A stretch of DNA of 64,000 bases from Saccopteryx bilineata (lineage: Eukaryota; Chordata; Mammalia; Chiroptera; Emballonuridae). Where the stretch lies: the NCBI RefSeq assembly GCF_036850765.1, contig NC_089490.1, positions 125,330,522 to 125,394,521 on the forward strand. The letters are read 5' to 3'. Of the stretch, positions 18,661 to 29,784 are shown in pieces (within the stretch, counting starts at the first letter, position 1; the number at the start of each line of letters is the position of its first letter). Both the position numbers and the translations under genes were made by a program. Under the pieces are notes generated by a model, which was not told where the DNA came from, did not search any database, and saw only the letters and a program-made list of their open reading frames with translations.

Positions 18661-20139
18661 AAAACATCTCTTTGCCTTCATTTCCCTTGCTTTGGAGTCA
18701 AATTCATAAAATGCTCTTTAAAACCAAAGGTTCATGAGTTTAGTACCTATGTTTTCTTCTATGTACTTTATTGTTTCAGGTCTTATATTTAGATCTTGAT
18801 CCATTTAGAATTAATTTTAGTACAAGGGGACAAACTGTAGTCGAGTTTCATTCTTTTGCATGTGGCTTTCCAGTTTTCCCAGCACCATTTGTTGAAGAGG
18901 CTTTCTTTTTTCCATTGTGTGTTTTTGGCCCCTTTATCAAAAATTATTTGACCATATATATGTGGTTTTATTTCTGGGATTTCTATTCTGTTTCATTGGT
19001 CTGAGTGTCTATTTTTCTGCCAATACCATGCTGTTTTGATAATCGTGGATCTATAATATAATTTGAAGTCAGGTATTGTAATGCCCCCAGCTTTGTTCCT
19101 TCAGACTAAGAAGTTTTTGTACAGCAAGAGAAACTAACAACAAAACAAACAGCCAACTAAATGGAAGATGATATTTTCAAACAACAGCTCAGATAAAGGC
19201 CTAATATCCAAAATATACAAACTCATAAAACTCAACAACAAACAATCCAATAAAAAATGGGAAGAGGACATGAACAGACACTTCTCCCAGGAAGAAATAC
19301 AAATGGCCAACAGATATATGAAAAGATGCTCATCTTCATTAGCTATTAGAGAAATGCAAATCAAAACTACAATGAGATACCACCTCACACCTGTTAGATT
19401 AGCTATTATCAACAAGACAGGTAATAGCAAGTGTTGGAGAGGCTGTGGAGAAAAAGGAACCCTCATCCACTGTTGGTGGGAATGTAAAGTAATACAACCA
19501 TTATGGAAGAAATTATGGTGGTTCCTCAAAAAACTAAAAATAGAACTATCATATGACCCAGCAATCCCTCTACTGGGTATATACCCCCAAAACTCAGAAA
19601 CATTGGTACGTAAAGACACATACAACACCATGTTTATTGCAGTATTGTTCACAGTGGCCAAGACATGGAAACAGCCAAAAAGCCCTTCAATAGATGACTA
19701 GATAAAGAAGATGTGGTACATATATATTATGAAATACTACTCAGCCATAAGAAATGATGACATCGGATCATTTACAACAACATGGTGGGATCTTGTAATA
19801 TTATATGGAGTGAAATAAGTAATTCAGAAAAAACTAAGAACTATATGATTCCATACATAGGTGGGACATAAAAATGAAACGAAGAGACATGGACAAGAGT
19901 GTGGTGGTTACTGGAGGAGGGGAGGAGAGGGAGGGAGAGGGGATAGGGGAGGGGCACAAAGAAAACTAGATAGAAGGTGACAGAAGACAATTGGACTTTG
20001 GGTGATGGGTATGCAACATAATTAAATGTCAAATGTTTCTCTGGAACATGTCAAAATGTCAAAACCTGGAGATGTTTTCTCTGAACATATGTACTCTGAT
20101 TTATTAATATCACCCCATTACAATTAATAAAAAAATCTC
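18661..20139 (+). mobile_element. L1 with 5' inversion (twin-priming structure)
   Basis: Positions 18671-19100 are L1 ORF2 in minus orientation, running on the plus strand from TTTGCCTTCATTTCCCTTGC to ATGCCCCCAGCTTTGTTCC. They switch directly at about 19101 to plus-orientation ORF2 and 3' UTR ending at about 20130. The plus part begins exactly where the inverted part ends in L1 coordinates (CATCAGACTAAGAAG), so this is one insertion with an inverted 5' segment. A short imperfect duplication (AAAACATCTC at 18661-18670, AAAAATCTC at 20131-20139) flanks it. Confidence 0.85.
19130..19860 (+). pseudogene. L1 ORF2 C-terminal remnant in the inverted L1
   Basis: A 177-codon frame at 19168-19701 contains [19 protein letters not shown] and [20 protein letters not shown]. 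It stops at 19701 (SIDD then TAG, where a tryptophan codon sits in the sister copies). Several in-frame deletions and base changes make it older than L1-A. It cannot be functional. Confidence 0.85.
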
Positions 20140-20294
20140 CAGGTGAGCTAGGCTGAAAATGTTGGTTTGATACAGAAGGGTACTAAGTAGGGAAGTGAGC
20201 TTATTAATTTTCATTATATGCATTATTTCACTGGTGTCAGTGGCAATGTGTCACTCTTCTAATATCTGAAGAGGACTATAATGAGGAAAACTTA

Positions 20295-20554
20295 TTAACC
20301 CTTTGAGCAGTGAGGTTTTTTTCATGCTCACTGACTCCCTGGAGTGAGTTTTTTTTCAAAAAATGAAAGTTCCAGTTCCAGTTTTATTAACTTAAAATCA
20401 TCTTTGTTTGATAACCAATTTATGGAAACAAGAAGAATATACATTTGCCTTTTTTAAATGTTGTCTTACACATTTTTAAAATAAATCAATCATATTCTGG
20501 ATGGTCAGGAGGCACGAGAATGTACATGAACATTTGTACTACTCAAAGGGTTAA
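20295..20554. mobile_element. piggyBac-like MITE, TTAA-flanked (252 bp)
   Basis: TTAA tetranucleotides at 20295-20298 and 20551-20554 flank an element whose ends are CCCTTTGAGCAGT and ACTACTCAAAGGG, that is 13-bp inverted ends with one mismatch. TTAA target choice plus a CCC-starting inverted repeat is characteristic of the piggyBac superfamily. There is no transposase frame, so it would need one in trans. Internal sequence is AT-rich. Confidence 0.8.
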
Positions 20555-21455
20555 AGATGAATAAAATAAGATTCTGGTGAGAAATTCCAGAGAATATAAC
20601 TTGCCAACTTGATAAGGCAAAGTTGACTTAATTCAAAGCAATTTTCATGAAACCTTCATATTAGAAATAGTATCTTTATTCTTAAGGACTGTAGGAAATG
20701 AAGAAGTCATGGCCTGAAGCAGAACCAGATCTAGTGGGGTGTGCCATACTCATTTACACATCTCCGTGATTCACTGTGCCCCCCTTACCCCTCACACCTT
20801 GGAAATGAGGAGTGCTGGCCGCTTGCCCCCATCTGCTGTCTCAGCCTGTCCTGGATGAGGACCATCATGCATCCCTGTCTGACCGTCTCTCAAAAAGGTT
20901 CTGGCTCCTGTGGCCATTTCTGGGTTCAGAGGATGTACATATGATGGGACCAGAGATCTGGCTTCCCCAGCAGCTGCCCCAACAGCCTGGGAAACACAAC
21001 CCAGAGAACAAGGGCGGTGCTTTGCAGCCAACTCGGACAGGAAACAGAAGCGAGCCAAAGCATAAATCCTCCCCTCATCCTTCCATTGATCTTCTGAGGC
21101 TCAACAGTTCCATATGGTTTTTTTGGAGATGTCTGTATGGCCAAGCAATAGACTAGGTCTTCCTGTGGAGCCAAGCCAGCTCTGAAAGCTGGAAGCCTGT
21201 GTCTGAATTCCTCCAGATGCCACTTGATGTGACTCTTCTTCTTGCTGGTTCTGCTATATATTGTTGTGCTGTAATAAGCCATGGCTGTGATTACACTGCC
21301 TCCACGGTAATGAGCTGTGTAAGCACTTCTAGTGAGTCATCCAACATGTGGGTGGTCCTGGGACACCCAGAATACCATCCATCGTATTTTTTTATGTCGT
21401 ACAGTTTCATTTGAGTTTTTTCCACCATATCATTCATGTCTCCCCTTAATAAACT
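20555..21455. other. Unique-looking DNA, no supported gene
   Basis: It contains mid-length open frames on both strands (for example 20812-21156, 20926-21282), but these overlap each other and show no domain or splice context. I treat them as chance frames. No repeat family was recognised. Confidence 0.4.
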
Positions 21456-21459
21456 CATT

Positions 21460-22735
21460 TTTTAATCTACCATCTTGAACATATGGAATATATTTATTAT
21501 TATTTTATTATAATTATTTTAATACCCTGTCTACTAATTCTATCATATGTATCACTTAGGGGCCATTTCTCTTGAAAGATTATTTTTTTCTCTTTATCAG
21601 GAAAAAAGCATGTGAATTATATATAAAGCCTTACAGCAAAGTAAGGTTACTACTATATAATGATTTTTAGTAATTTTTTATTGAATGCCATATATGGTAA
21701 ATTTTACCTTGTTGCTTATTAGATATTATAATACTCCTAGAAATATTTTTGAGCCTTTTCTGCAGTTAATTGAAAACAGTTTGGTCCATTTGAGGTTGGC
21801 TTTTGAGTCTTGTTAGGCAGAACCAGTGCAGCCTTTAGGTCCTCTGCTGAGGCAAGAATTCTTTTTTTTTTTTTTTTTTTTGTATTTTTCTGAAGCTGGA
21901 AACGGGGAGAGACAGTCAGACAGACTCCCACATGCGCCCGACCGGGATCCACCCGGCACGCCCACCAGGGGTGACGCTCTGCTCACCAGGGGGCGATGCT
22001 CTGCCCCTCCGGGGCGTCGCTCTGCTGCGACCAGAGCCACTCTAGCGCCTGGGGCAGAGGCCAAGGAGCCATCCTCAGTGCCTGGGCCATCTTTGCTCCA
22101 ATGGAGCCTCAGCTGCGGGAGGGGAGGAGAGAGACAGAGAGGAAGGAGGGGGGGTGAGGGTGGAGAAGCAAATGGGTGCTTCTCCTATGTGCCCTGGCCG
22201 GGAATCGAACCCGGGTCCCCCGCACGCCAGGCCGACGCTCTACCGCTGAGCCAACCAGCCAGGGCCGGACTTCTTTTTTTTTATCTTCTCTGCATATTCC
22301 GAGGATAGTCCTCGGGTTGATGGGAACGCAAAGTATTCCAGTCCTTGTGAGTCCAGGGATTGTCTGCCTGTGTCTGGAGGTGGTCTTTTCTTGGCCTTGT
22401 TTCTTCAATTTCTTTAAGTGCATGTGCTGATCAGTACTCAGTGTAAGACTCAAGAGATCTCCAGGAATTTCTCTCTGTGCAACTCCTTCCTCTCCACCCA
22501 GCTCTCTCCTCTCTGGGGCTTTGCCTTGTGACTTGTAGCTGGCTTGACCTCCCCAAATTCTTAACTCTGTCTTTTCAACTCGAGGAGCTGGCTGGGACTT
22601 GTTTGGGGTCCCTCTCCCTGTGCTGAGGCTGGGAATCGGGCCGTGAGCCAGGGACAGAGGGCTACCTTGATTTGTTCCCATTCTTCAAGGGATCACAGCC
22701 CTCTACTGCCTGTTGTCAAGTATCCAAAGAACCAC
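21460..22735. repeat. Old L1-type (L1M-like) fragment, split by a SINE
   Basis: Phrases such as CTTGAACATATGGAATATAT, TGTCTACTAATTCTATCAT, AATTTTACCTTGTTGC and CTCCTAGAAATATTTTTGAG match a repeat that I know from old mammalian L1M elements. The part after the SINE (22270-22735) continues it less clearly. Orientation and exact subfamily cannot be stated. Confidence 0.5.
21857..22266 (-). mobile_element. VES-type tRNA-derived SINE (long form), minus strand
   Basis: A poly-T run at 21861-21883 (poly-A tail on the element strand) precedes the long 3' body (GAAGCTGGAAACGGGGAGAG). The element ends with a tRNA-like head at 22196-22266: on the sense strand GGCCCTGGCTGGTTGGCTCA, an A box in TGGCTCAGCGGTAGAGCG and a B box GGTTCGATTCC. 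Transcribed by Pol III and mobilised by L1. Low divergence suggests recent insertion. Confidence 0.9.
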
Positions 22736-23021
22736 TGTTACATATATTTTGTTCCTTACTTTTTAGTTTTTCCAGCTTATGACTCCTTCCTGGTCAAAAG
22801 TTAACATCCATACTTCCACACTGTTCTTTGAATCAAGAAATTAGAAGGACTTGACTTCTCACCAGTGGGGACAATGCCTGGCACACTGTAGATAGTCAAA
22901 CATTACCTGTTGAGTGACTAAATGAATAACTGTTCTCCTTAACTTTAATATAAAGTTAAAGATTTGTATTATCCTTCATTCCTTAGACTAGACACATATC
23001 AATAAAACATCAAAAATATTG
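22736..23021. other. No clear feature; small relic near 22870-22930
   Basis: Mostly unassigned. The stretch GACAATGCCTGGCACACTGT with nearby GTTGAGTGACTAAATGAATAA resembles the very end of L2/MIR relics. Confidence 0.35.
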
Positions 23022-23388
23022 TCTTAGACCAGGGTAGTCAACCTTTTTATACCTACTGCCCACTTTTGTATCTCTGTTAGTAGTAAAATTTTCTAACTGC
23101 CCACTGGTTCCACAGTAATGATGATTTATAAAGTAGGGAAGTAATATTAATTTATAAAATTTATAAAGCAGAGTTATAGCAAGTTAAAGCATATAATAAT
23201 AATTACTTACCAAGTACTTTATGTTGGATTTTCGCTAAGTTTGGCAGAATAAATCTTTATAAAACAACTTATTATAGTTAAATCTATCCTTTTATTTATA
23301 ATTTGGTTGCTCTGCTACCGCCTACCATGAAAGCTGGAATTCCCACTAGTGGGCAATAGGCACCAGGTTGATTACCACTGATTTAGAC
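23022..23388. mobile_element. Non-autonomous hAT, second family, copy 1
   Basis: A 351-bp element at 23030-23380 ends in CAGGGTAGTCAACC and GGTTGATTACCACTG. It is flanked by imperfect 8-bp copies TCTTAGAC / ATTTAGAC (6 of 8 match). Interior segments such as AAATTTTACTACTAAC and the TACCGCCCAC/GTGGGCGGTA motif recur in the copy at 35461-36029. Non-coding. Confidence 0.85.
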
Positions 23389-23901
23389 CTACTGGTATGC
23401 AGGCTTGAGGGAAAAATCCTTGCTCTGTCACTTAGTAACTGTCTGACCCCATGCCCTTGTTCCTTCTGAGGATACTATGTCTCTTGCAGGGCAGGCAGGA
23501 GAACCAAGGGGCAATGTCTATGAGACATGCAGTAAATTCTCAGTGAAAACAGGAGCTCTTGCTGCTGTCGTTCTAGATGTGTTTAAACAGTGACCTTAGG
23601 TTGATTGGAAGGCTTTATAATTCACTTCATATATACCTCATATACAATCCCAACAGTACTTTTTGTTCCAAATAATTACCTAGGTTTCCTATAAAGCAGA
23701 CAGAAGTCCCAGGAATCTTATGAAAGATGAAAAAAAAAAAACAAACAAGCTGGTATTTGAGTATTTGGAAACTTGCAAAGAGATCTCTGCTGCTATGGAA
23801 AGCTCTTGATCATCACACTCACTTTCTGGCTTTGAAGAGCAGCGTCAGGGCTTGCGTGATAGACTTCATCTCTCAAGTCTTCAACCTGCTCCTCATCTAG
23901 C
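23389..23901. other. No supported gene; possible weak MIR trace
   Basis: CTCTGTCACTTAGTAACTGTCTGACC near 23426-23452 vaguely recalls the MIR core, but the match is too short to call. Nothing else was recognised. Confidence 0.35.
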
Positions 23902-24433
23902 TGTGACTGCTAAAAGCTGTTTTTCACAGACTTCCCTTTGTACTCACTGTTTGTGGTATAAGGCCTAAAATTAATTTTATTGGCTGCTTTGACAGCTGGT
24001 AAAATGGGAGGGCCTTGAATGGTCTAACTGCAAGCTCCCCTCTCCACGCTGCTCTCACAGACGAAGCCCCTAGCCAAATAACAGTTCTTATCAAGGGGAC
24101 CAGGCACAGCATCTGCTTATCCCTGACTAATGGGTTTTAGCTCCCTGCCAGCCTGTGGGATTATTCAAACAAGCCCATTACATCCTCCTCTGGGAACCAG
24201 GGGGCACCTTGCTCTCTGGATACTATGAACCTGTTCCTGGTTGCTAACTCTGTCCCTGAGTGCAGCTTTATGTGGGATGCTCTGTTCTCTTTCCCTAGGC
24301 TGAGAATATATATGACTAATAAATGCTGTGATCACATCTGTCCAATGTTGGGTGTCATGTGTTTGGCCATCCTCATAAGCCTAGGAAGAAAGATCTCCCT
24401 TGACAATGGGGTGACAATGGAGCGACTAAAACA
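23902..24433 (+). repeat. Probable solo LTR (endogenous retrovirus)
   Basis: The sequence between TGTGACTGC (23902) and CGACTAAAACA (24433) has retroviral LTR layout. A U3-like stretch is followed by a TATA-like ATATATATGACT at 24306-24317, AATAAA (24319-24324), then a T/G-rich U5 (GTTGGGTGTCATGTGTTTGG). No matching target duplication was found at these limits, so the boundaries are approximate. It has no coding capacity. I am unsure of the family; ERV class I is the likeliest. Confidence 0.5.
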
Positions 24434-24637
24434 CCATCCATGTCATTCACTTGCATGGCCTTTCTTCATCTCTCAGTGCTAGTGGGAAAATGTTGGGCAT
24501 TGCCTCCAAATTCACTGCACAGAACAAAGAGATCAGGTTAAAGCATTTCAGAGTGGAAGAGAGGAGAAGGAGAAAGAAAGCTTTTAAACGTGTGCTTGAC
24601 AATCCTCTGAAAACTGCAAGTTTAGAGACACAGTTTC

Positions 24638-24947
24638 CCATAAAACAGTGGTGCCCAACCCCCGGGTCGTGGACTGGTACTGGTCCGTGGGCTATTTGGT
24701 ACCGGTCCGCAGAGAAAGAATAAATAACATATTATTTCTGCTTTATTTATATTTAAGTCTGAACGATGTTTTATTTTTAAAAAATGACCAGATTCCCTCT
24801 GTTACATCCATCTAAGACTCACTCTTGACGCTTGTCTCGGTCACGTGATACATTTATCCGTCCCACCCTAAGGCCGGTCCGTGAAAATATTTTCTGACAT
24901 TAAACCGGTCTGTGGCCCAAAAAAGGTTGGGGACCACTGCCATAAAA
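24638..24947. mobile_element. Non-autonomous hAT, first family, copy 2 (8-bp TSD CCATAAAA)
   Basis: A 294-bp element at 24646-24939, inverted relative to the copy at 11761-12049, has ends CAGTGGTGCCCAACC and GGTTGGGGACCACTG. It is flanked by a perfect CCATAAAA duplication (24638-24645, 24940-24947). Interior GGTACCGGTCCG and GACCGGTCTGTGGCCC correspond to the same family. Non-coding. Confidence 0.93.
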
Positions 24948-25548
24948 TGTTGGGAGGGGGAGTAAGGAGCCAAAATCAACCTCTGCCCTGGCTTTGAGCT
25001 CTGGCTCGCCCGCACACTGAGAAAGGTTAACATGGATTGCAGCAGGGCAGGGTGTTCTTCCTCTGCACTCTTACTCCCTTCATCATCCCCCCTGACGGGG
25101 AAGGAGCCTTTTAGTCTGATAATATATCCAAGTTATGCTGTGAAAAGAGGTTCATATTATGAAGAAGAAGGCTTGTTTCTCTAACAACTTCTCTGGTCAA
25201 GTATCCTGCAGGGGATGTTGGGTGCTACTGTTTCATCCCCAAATAGAAACAGGAGCGAAGGTCTGACTGGCTTTGGAGAGGTGGGGTGAGGAGGACAGAG
25301 CTACAGCCATTGAGTGGGCAGAGGATAGACAGGGAAACAGTGTCACGAAAGTGTCTGTCCTGTTGGATCTGACTTATTTCAAGAAATAAAATATAATTTC
25401 CCCCAAACTTTTAAGCAAGAATATTATTAAATGAAAGAAAAAAAAGAAATATCTGATGTGGTTCTGACTATAGTTGATTTTCCCAGAAGATTTTTAGTTT
25501 TAGATACATTAAATTGAATAAGTTGGGGAGCCAAAAGTTAATTTCATT
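24948..25548. other. No recognised feature
   Basis: Unique-looking DNA without a supported frame. Confidence 0.4.
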
Positions 25549-25948
25549 TAAAAGGAGAATTTGGCCTGACCAGGCGGTGGCACAGTGGATAGAGCGTGGG
25601 ACTGGGATGCGGAAGGACCAGGGTTCGAGACCCCGAGGTCGCCAGCTTGAGCGCGGGCTCATCTGGTATGAGGAAAAAAAAAAAAAGCTCACTAGTAGCT
25701 TGGACCCAGGGTCGCTGACTCGAGCAAGGGGTTGCTCAGTCTGCTGAAGGCCCACAGTCAAGGCACATATGAGAAAGCAATCAATGAACAACTAAGGTGT
25801 TGTAACAAAAAACTGATGATTGATGCTTCTCATCTCTTTCCGTTCCTGTCTGTCTGTCGCTATCTATCCCTCTCTCTGATTCTCGCTCTGTCTCTGAAAT
25901 AAATAAATAAATAAATAAATAAATAAAAATTTATAAAAGGAGAATTTG
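25549..25948 (+). mobile_element. VES-type SINE with 15-bp TSD
   Basis: The element at 25564-25933 is flanked by TAAAAGGAGAATTTG (25549-25563, 25934-25948). The tRNA-like head GCCTGACCAGGCGGTGGCAC...GTGGATAGAGCG carries the A box, and GGTTCGAGACC the B box. The body ends with a CTCTCTCTG-rich segment and an (AAAT)n tail. Confidence 0.95.
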
Positions 25949-26089
25949 ATGAATCTAGATGTTTTTTTCATAGGCAGTTGATTTTAAAATCTTCCTCCCA
26001 GCTGGTAACTAGTGTGGCTGTTTTAGCTGGAAAAGATCTCTTTTCCCGTGGCAGAGCCAGAATGGTGTGTTCTAAGAGACTGAGACAAA

Positions 26090-26330
26090 GACTCTGGCAC
26101 AGTCTGCGAACAACACAAATAACACACCAGGCTCTCTCCTAAGCATTTGCTTCTGTCATTATCTCATTTAGTCCCTTAACTCCTCCGCCAGGTAGGTGCC
26201 ATCACTGGTTGTGTGACTTCTGGCAAGTTACTTAACCTCTCTGAGGCCCACCTGTAAAAATGTTTGAATGAGTGGAGTCACAATTCCCATCTCATAGAGG
26301 TTTTTGTTTTGTTTTGTTTTCTGTTTTTAT
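26090..26330 (+). repeat. MIR relic
   Basis: GGTTGTGTGACTTCTGGCAA followed by GTTACTTAACCTCTCTGAGG is the conserved MIR core. Upstream TTATCTCATTTAGTCCCTTA fits another part of MIR, so this may be two overlapping copies. Confidence 0.7.
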
Positions 26331-26754
26331 GTGATAGAATCCATGTAAAGGGTTTAGCCTAATTCCTAGTAAACATTAACTGAAAACAGAATTTGCCATC
26401 CCGAAATATGCCTCTTCGGCATAAGGATTATTTTGAGAAACTGCAGACACAGAAGCTCTAAAAACAAAGTTAAAGGGAAATTTACATTAGAAAGGGGGCC
26501 TGCACCAGAAAGAGAGCTGCTATCAGATAACTTTTTCACCTGAGACACTTGTCTGCAAGGCAGGACAAAGTTGGTTTACCTAACGCTCCCTCTTCCTCTC
26601 TTCGAAGCCCTGGTCTCCTACTTCTTTCCTTAGAGTGTGGTTCCTAAGCCTCAATTGTGGGGTCACTTTTTGAGTCTCATATCTCTAAGGCTCCTGCACA
26701 CACATACTTAAAAGTGTTGGATTTCCCCCCTCACTTGTTAATTTGTCTTTTATT

Positions 26755-26757
<3 letters not shown>

Positions 26758-26796
<39 letters not shown>
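26758..26796. repeat. (TG)n microsatellite
   Basis: About 19 uninterrupted TG dinucleotides. Confidence 0.97.
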
Positions 26797-26798
<2 letters not shown>

Positions 26799-27119
26799 GT
26801 GTCTCAGACACAGAACCTAGAACAATAGGGGGGGAATTATTTTTCTTTCTTAACAACTGCTAAAAGTATTCTATTAAAAAAACTATACTATTTCTATTCC
26901 TGAGTGTCTAAGGGAAATGTTTACAGACTATGGATGTTAAAATATTTGAAATTTCAAAAACATGCAGAACATCAAACATTCCATCGCTTGACCATCACTT
27001 GAGTGCAAGCTTGGATCAGTGCAGAAAGCTGACCTGTTATAGCTAGACCTGCTCTCAGACCACCAGCTGTTTTCGCAGCCTCTGACCCAAGGCCCATGGT
27101 AGGCAGGCAGTGCAGTATG

Positions 27120-27225
27120 ACACAGCAGAGTCGCTAAGACATGGAGCCAGGCTGCCTGTATTCTGATCCTGGTCTTGCCATTTAGTAGCTGTGTGTCTTT
27201 GAGCATTTAGTTAACCTCCTTGTGC
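27120..27225 (+). repeat. MIR relic
   Basis: GACATGGAGCCAGGCTGCCT, then TTTAGTAGCTGTGTGTCTTT and GAGCATTTAGTTAACCTCCT follow the MIR core order. Confidence 0.7.
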
Positions 27226-27229
27226 CAAA

Positions 27230-27789
27230 CGGATGTGATTTGGGACACAGAGCTTACTCAAGCATAGTGTTCACATGCTGGAATGTGGATCGGAAGGCAG
27301 TAGCCTGGTCTGGGAGAGGAGAGTGGGTTACTAAAAGTTTGCAAATCCCCTTATTTATTTGCAGAGAGGGGAGCAGAGGAGTGGAGGCAGAGGCAAACGC
27401 ATGCCAGCCACATCCTTACCCTCTCAGCTGGAAACCACTGCCACAAGAGTCCACCTCACTGTGCTTGTTACCAGGGGAGACCACAGGGGAACACTACCAA
27501 ACCTCAGGTAACTGGCATTCCGTGAACTGGTAAGAGAAAGGGGACAGGATGTAGCCGGCTTCATGGATAATGTGCCTCTGAGTACGACATCGCCGTGAAG
27601 CAAAGAGGGCTCCTTTCTGCTCAGAAATATGCATCCTACCAGTTTGAAAGCCTCGTGTTCAGAATTCCCTGTGTACAAAGGGAAGGACACAGAGAGCATG
27701 TTAAATTGTCTTCAGGTAACATCATTAATCCCCTTGGAGTTGCTGCTTTATGTGTATTTGTTGAAAAGATTAGAAAAGATTGAATTTAA
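27230..27789. other. No recognised feature
   Basis: Unique-looking DNA. Overlapping frames on both strands (27222-27533 and 27424-27699) show no domain. Confidence 0.4.
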
Positions 27790-28175
27790 TTGATAGATAA
27801 AATAGCTACCCAGCTGCCACCTCGAGAGCAATGCAGGCCTGGAGGCGGAAGAAGGACTAACTTACTTAGTAACCCAGCCCAAACCCCCCTTGCCGCCTGC
27901 GATATCAGGGTACAAATGGATTTTGAAGAGCTGTGGCACCACCCAATCCACAGATAGAGGAATCAGTCTTGCACCAGCAGATGCAGCAACAGTCAGTCAT
28001 ATTTGCCCCAGGCCTTTGATTATTCTATATAACCTCTGCCCTATCCCTCCCTCAGACCTGACACCCTTTGCTGGTCTCAGCCTGCTTGCACCCAGTTGCT
28101 TTTAAAATAAACTTTCCTCTTTGAACATATTAGCCTCATGTTTTCAGCTTGGCCTGCAGGTTCTGCCTTTCATTA
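27790..28175 (+). repeat. LTR-like fragment
   Basis: The 3' half has LTR layout: a TATA box in TTCTATATAACCTCTGCC (28023-28040), a pyrimidine-rich R-like stretch, AATAAACTTTCCTCTTTG (AATAAA at 28107-28112), then a T-rich U5. Boundaries are not resolved and no target duplication was found. Likely a gammaretrovirus-like (class I) LTR relic. Confidence 0.45.
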
Positions 28176-28573
28176 ATGTTATCCAGTTGGCCTGATCAGG
28201 CGGTGGCGCAATGGATAGAGCGTCGGACTGGGATGTGGAAGGACCCAGGTTCAAGACCCTGAGGTCGCCAGTTTGAGCATAGGCTCATCTGGTTTGAGCA
28301 AAAGCTCACCAGTTTGGACCCAAGCTCACTGGCTTGAGCAAGGGGTTACTCGGTCTGCTGAAGGCCTGCGATCAAGGCACATATGAGAAAGCAATCAATG
28401 AACAACTAAGGTGTCGCAAAGCATAACGAAAAAGTAATGATTGATGCTTCTCATCTCTCCATTCCTGTCTGCCTGTCCCTGTCTATCCCTCTCTCTGACT
28501 CTCTCTCTGTCTCTGTTAAAAATAAATAAATAAATAAATAATTAAAAAAAATAAAAAAAATGTCATCCAGTTG
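28176..28573 (+). mobile_element. VES-type SINE with 14-bp TSD
   Basis: The element at 28190-28559 lies between ATGTTATCCAGTTG and ATGTCATCCAGTTG (13 of 14 match). The head GGCCTGATCAGGCGGTGGCG, A box and B box (GGTTCAAGACC) are followed by a body with a C/T-rich 3' segment and an A-rich tail. Confidence 0.95.
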
Positions 28574-28607
28574 AAGGGAGAAAGGGAAAAAGAACAGGAA
28601 GCCAAAT

Positions 28608-28608
<1 letters not shown>

Positions 28609-28645
<37 letters not shown>
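28609..28645. repeat. (GT)n microsatellite
   Basis: About 18 uninterrupted GT dinucleotides. Confidence 0.97.
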
Positions 28646-28881
28646 GTTGGGTATAAGGTGGGGGGCCCAAAAGAAAAGGAGTGGGACAATGGGGCTGTGA
28701 GGGAGAAACTAGTTGGGCACCAGAGACAATTCTGCCTGCTTCCAATTTCCCTTAAGCCAGCCTTGGAAATGCCATTCAGGAGAACTTCATAATGATTTCT
28801 TGGTGTGGCTGGTGTATAATGCTGACCCCTGGGAGACAGCATACAGGAACATTATGTCTTTCGTCTTTAAAGACACTTTTA

Positions 28882-29207
28882 CCGAGGACCCAGGTTCAAG
28901 ACCCCAAGGTCGCCAGCTTGAGTATAGGCTCATCCGGTTTGAGCAAAAGCTCATCTGCTTGGGCCCAAGGTCGCTGGCTCCAGCAAGGGTTTACTCGGTC
29001 TGCTGAAGGCCCACGGACAAGGCACATATGAGAAAGCAATCAATGAACAACTAAGGTGTCGCAATGTGCAACAAAAAACTAATGATTGATGCTTCTCATC
29101 TCTCCATTCCTGTCTGTCTGTCCCTGTCTATCCCTCACTCTGACACTCTCTCTGTGTCTGTATAAAATAAAAAACAAAAACAAAAACAACAACAACAACA
29201 AAAAAAC
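28882..29207 (+). mobile_element. 5'-truncated VES-type SINE
   Basis: It starts within the tRNA-like head (GAGGACCCAGGTTCAAGACC, B box present, A box lost) and runs to an (AAC)n/A-rich tail. A short similar flank (ACACTTTTA near 28871, ACACTTTA near 29207) may be the target duplication. Confidence 0.88.
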
Positions 29208-29209
29208 AC

Positions 29210-29784
29210 TTTATTTCTTATTCAACAACAGTCTTATTGCAATTTAAGGTCCCATCAGTCAAGTAGACATTAACTGGCTTCTTATGTAAATATATACTTA
29301 CACAGTTCGGACTTTGCAAGGGTCTCTGAAAAGCATTCTACCTCTTTTAAGTTCTTTTAAGGTTTTTTTTTTTGGCTTCAGAAAGTGTGTACAGATACAT
29401 CCAGAGGTGGAAATTGTTCTTGTGCAAATGAACTCCAGAACCACAAAGTTTGGTTAAAGGTGTGTTCAGTACTCAAAATCACTGCTAGGGAAACCCCCAA
29501 AGGTCATCTTCAGGTAACGTGATCGGAAAATTGCTTTTGCTGTTAAATATTGTCCTCGTTTAGAATAGAACCATTAAGTAATTGAAAAAAAAAATGTAAA
29601 GGTGTTTGTGATAGACAATCTGAAGGATATGGATAAATGGATTGAAAAAAATAAAAATTACTTGTAAGTACAATAGTGAGATGACTTTCTATTAACAATT
29701 TTTGTTTAGAACATATCTATATCTCTGTTTTGTCTTTACTGATCTGCCAGTTGACCAATTGCCACAATAATGTTTTGGGATATT
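29210..29784. other. No recognised feature
   Basis: AT-rich sequence without a supported frame or repeat. Confidence 0.4.

Noticed and set aside
22190..22260. tRNA gene-like sequence with A and B boxes
   Set aside because: It is the tRNA-derived head of a SINE, with a SINE body and poly-A tail attached.
22109..22681. 190-codon minus-strand frame across a SINE boundary
   Set aside because: It spans SINE head, junction and unrelated sequence; a chance fusion frame.
28609..28645. Candidate Z-DNA or promoter element
   Set aside because: Plain (GT)n microsatellite, common in mammals; no flanking promoter evidence.
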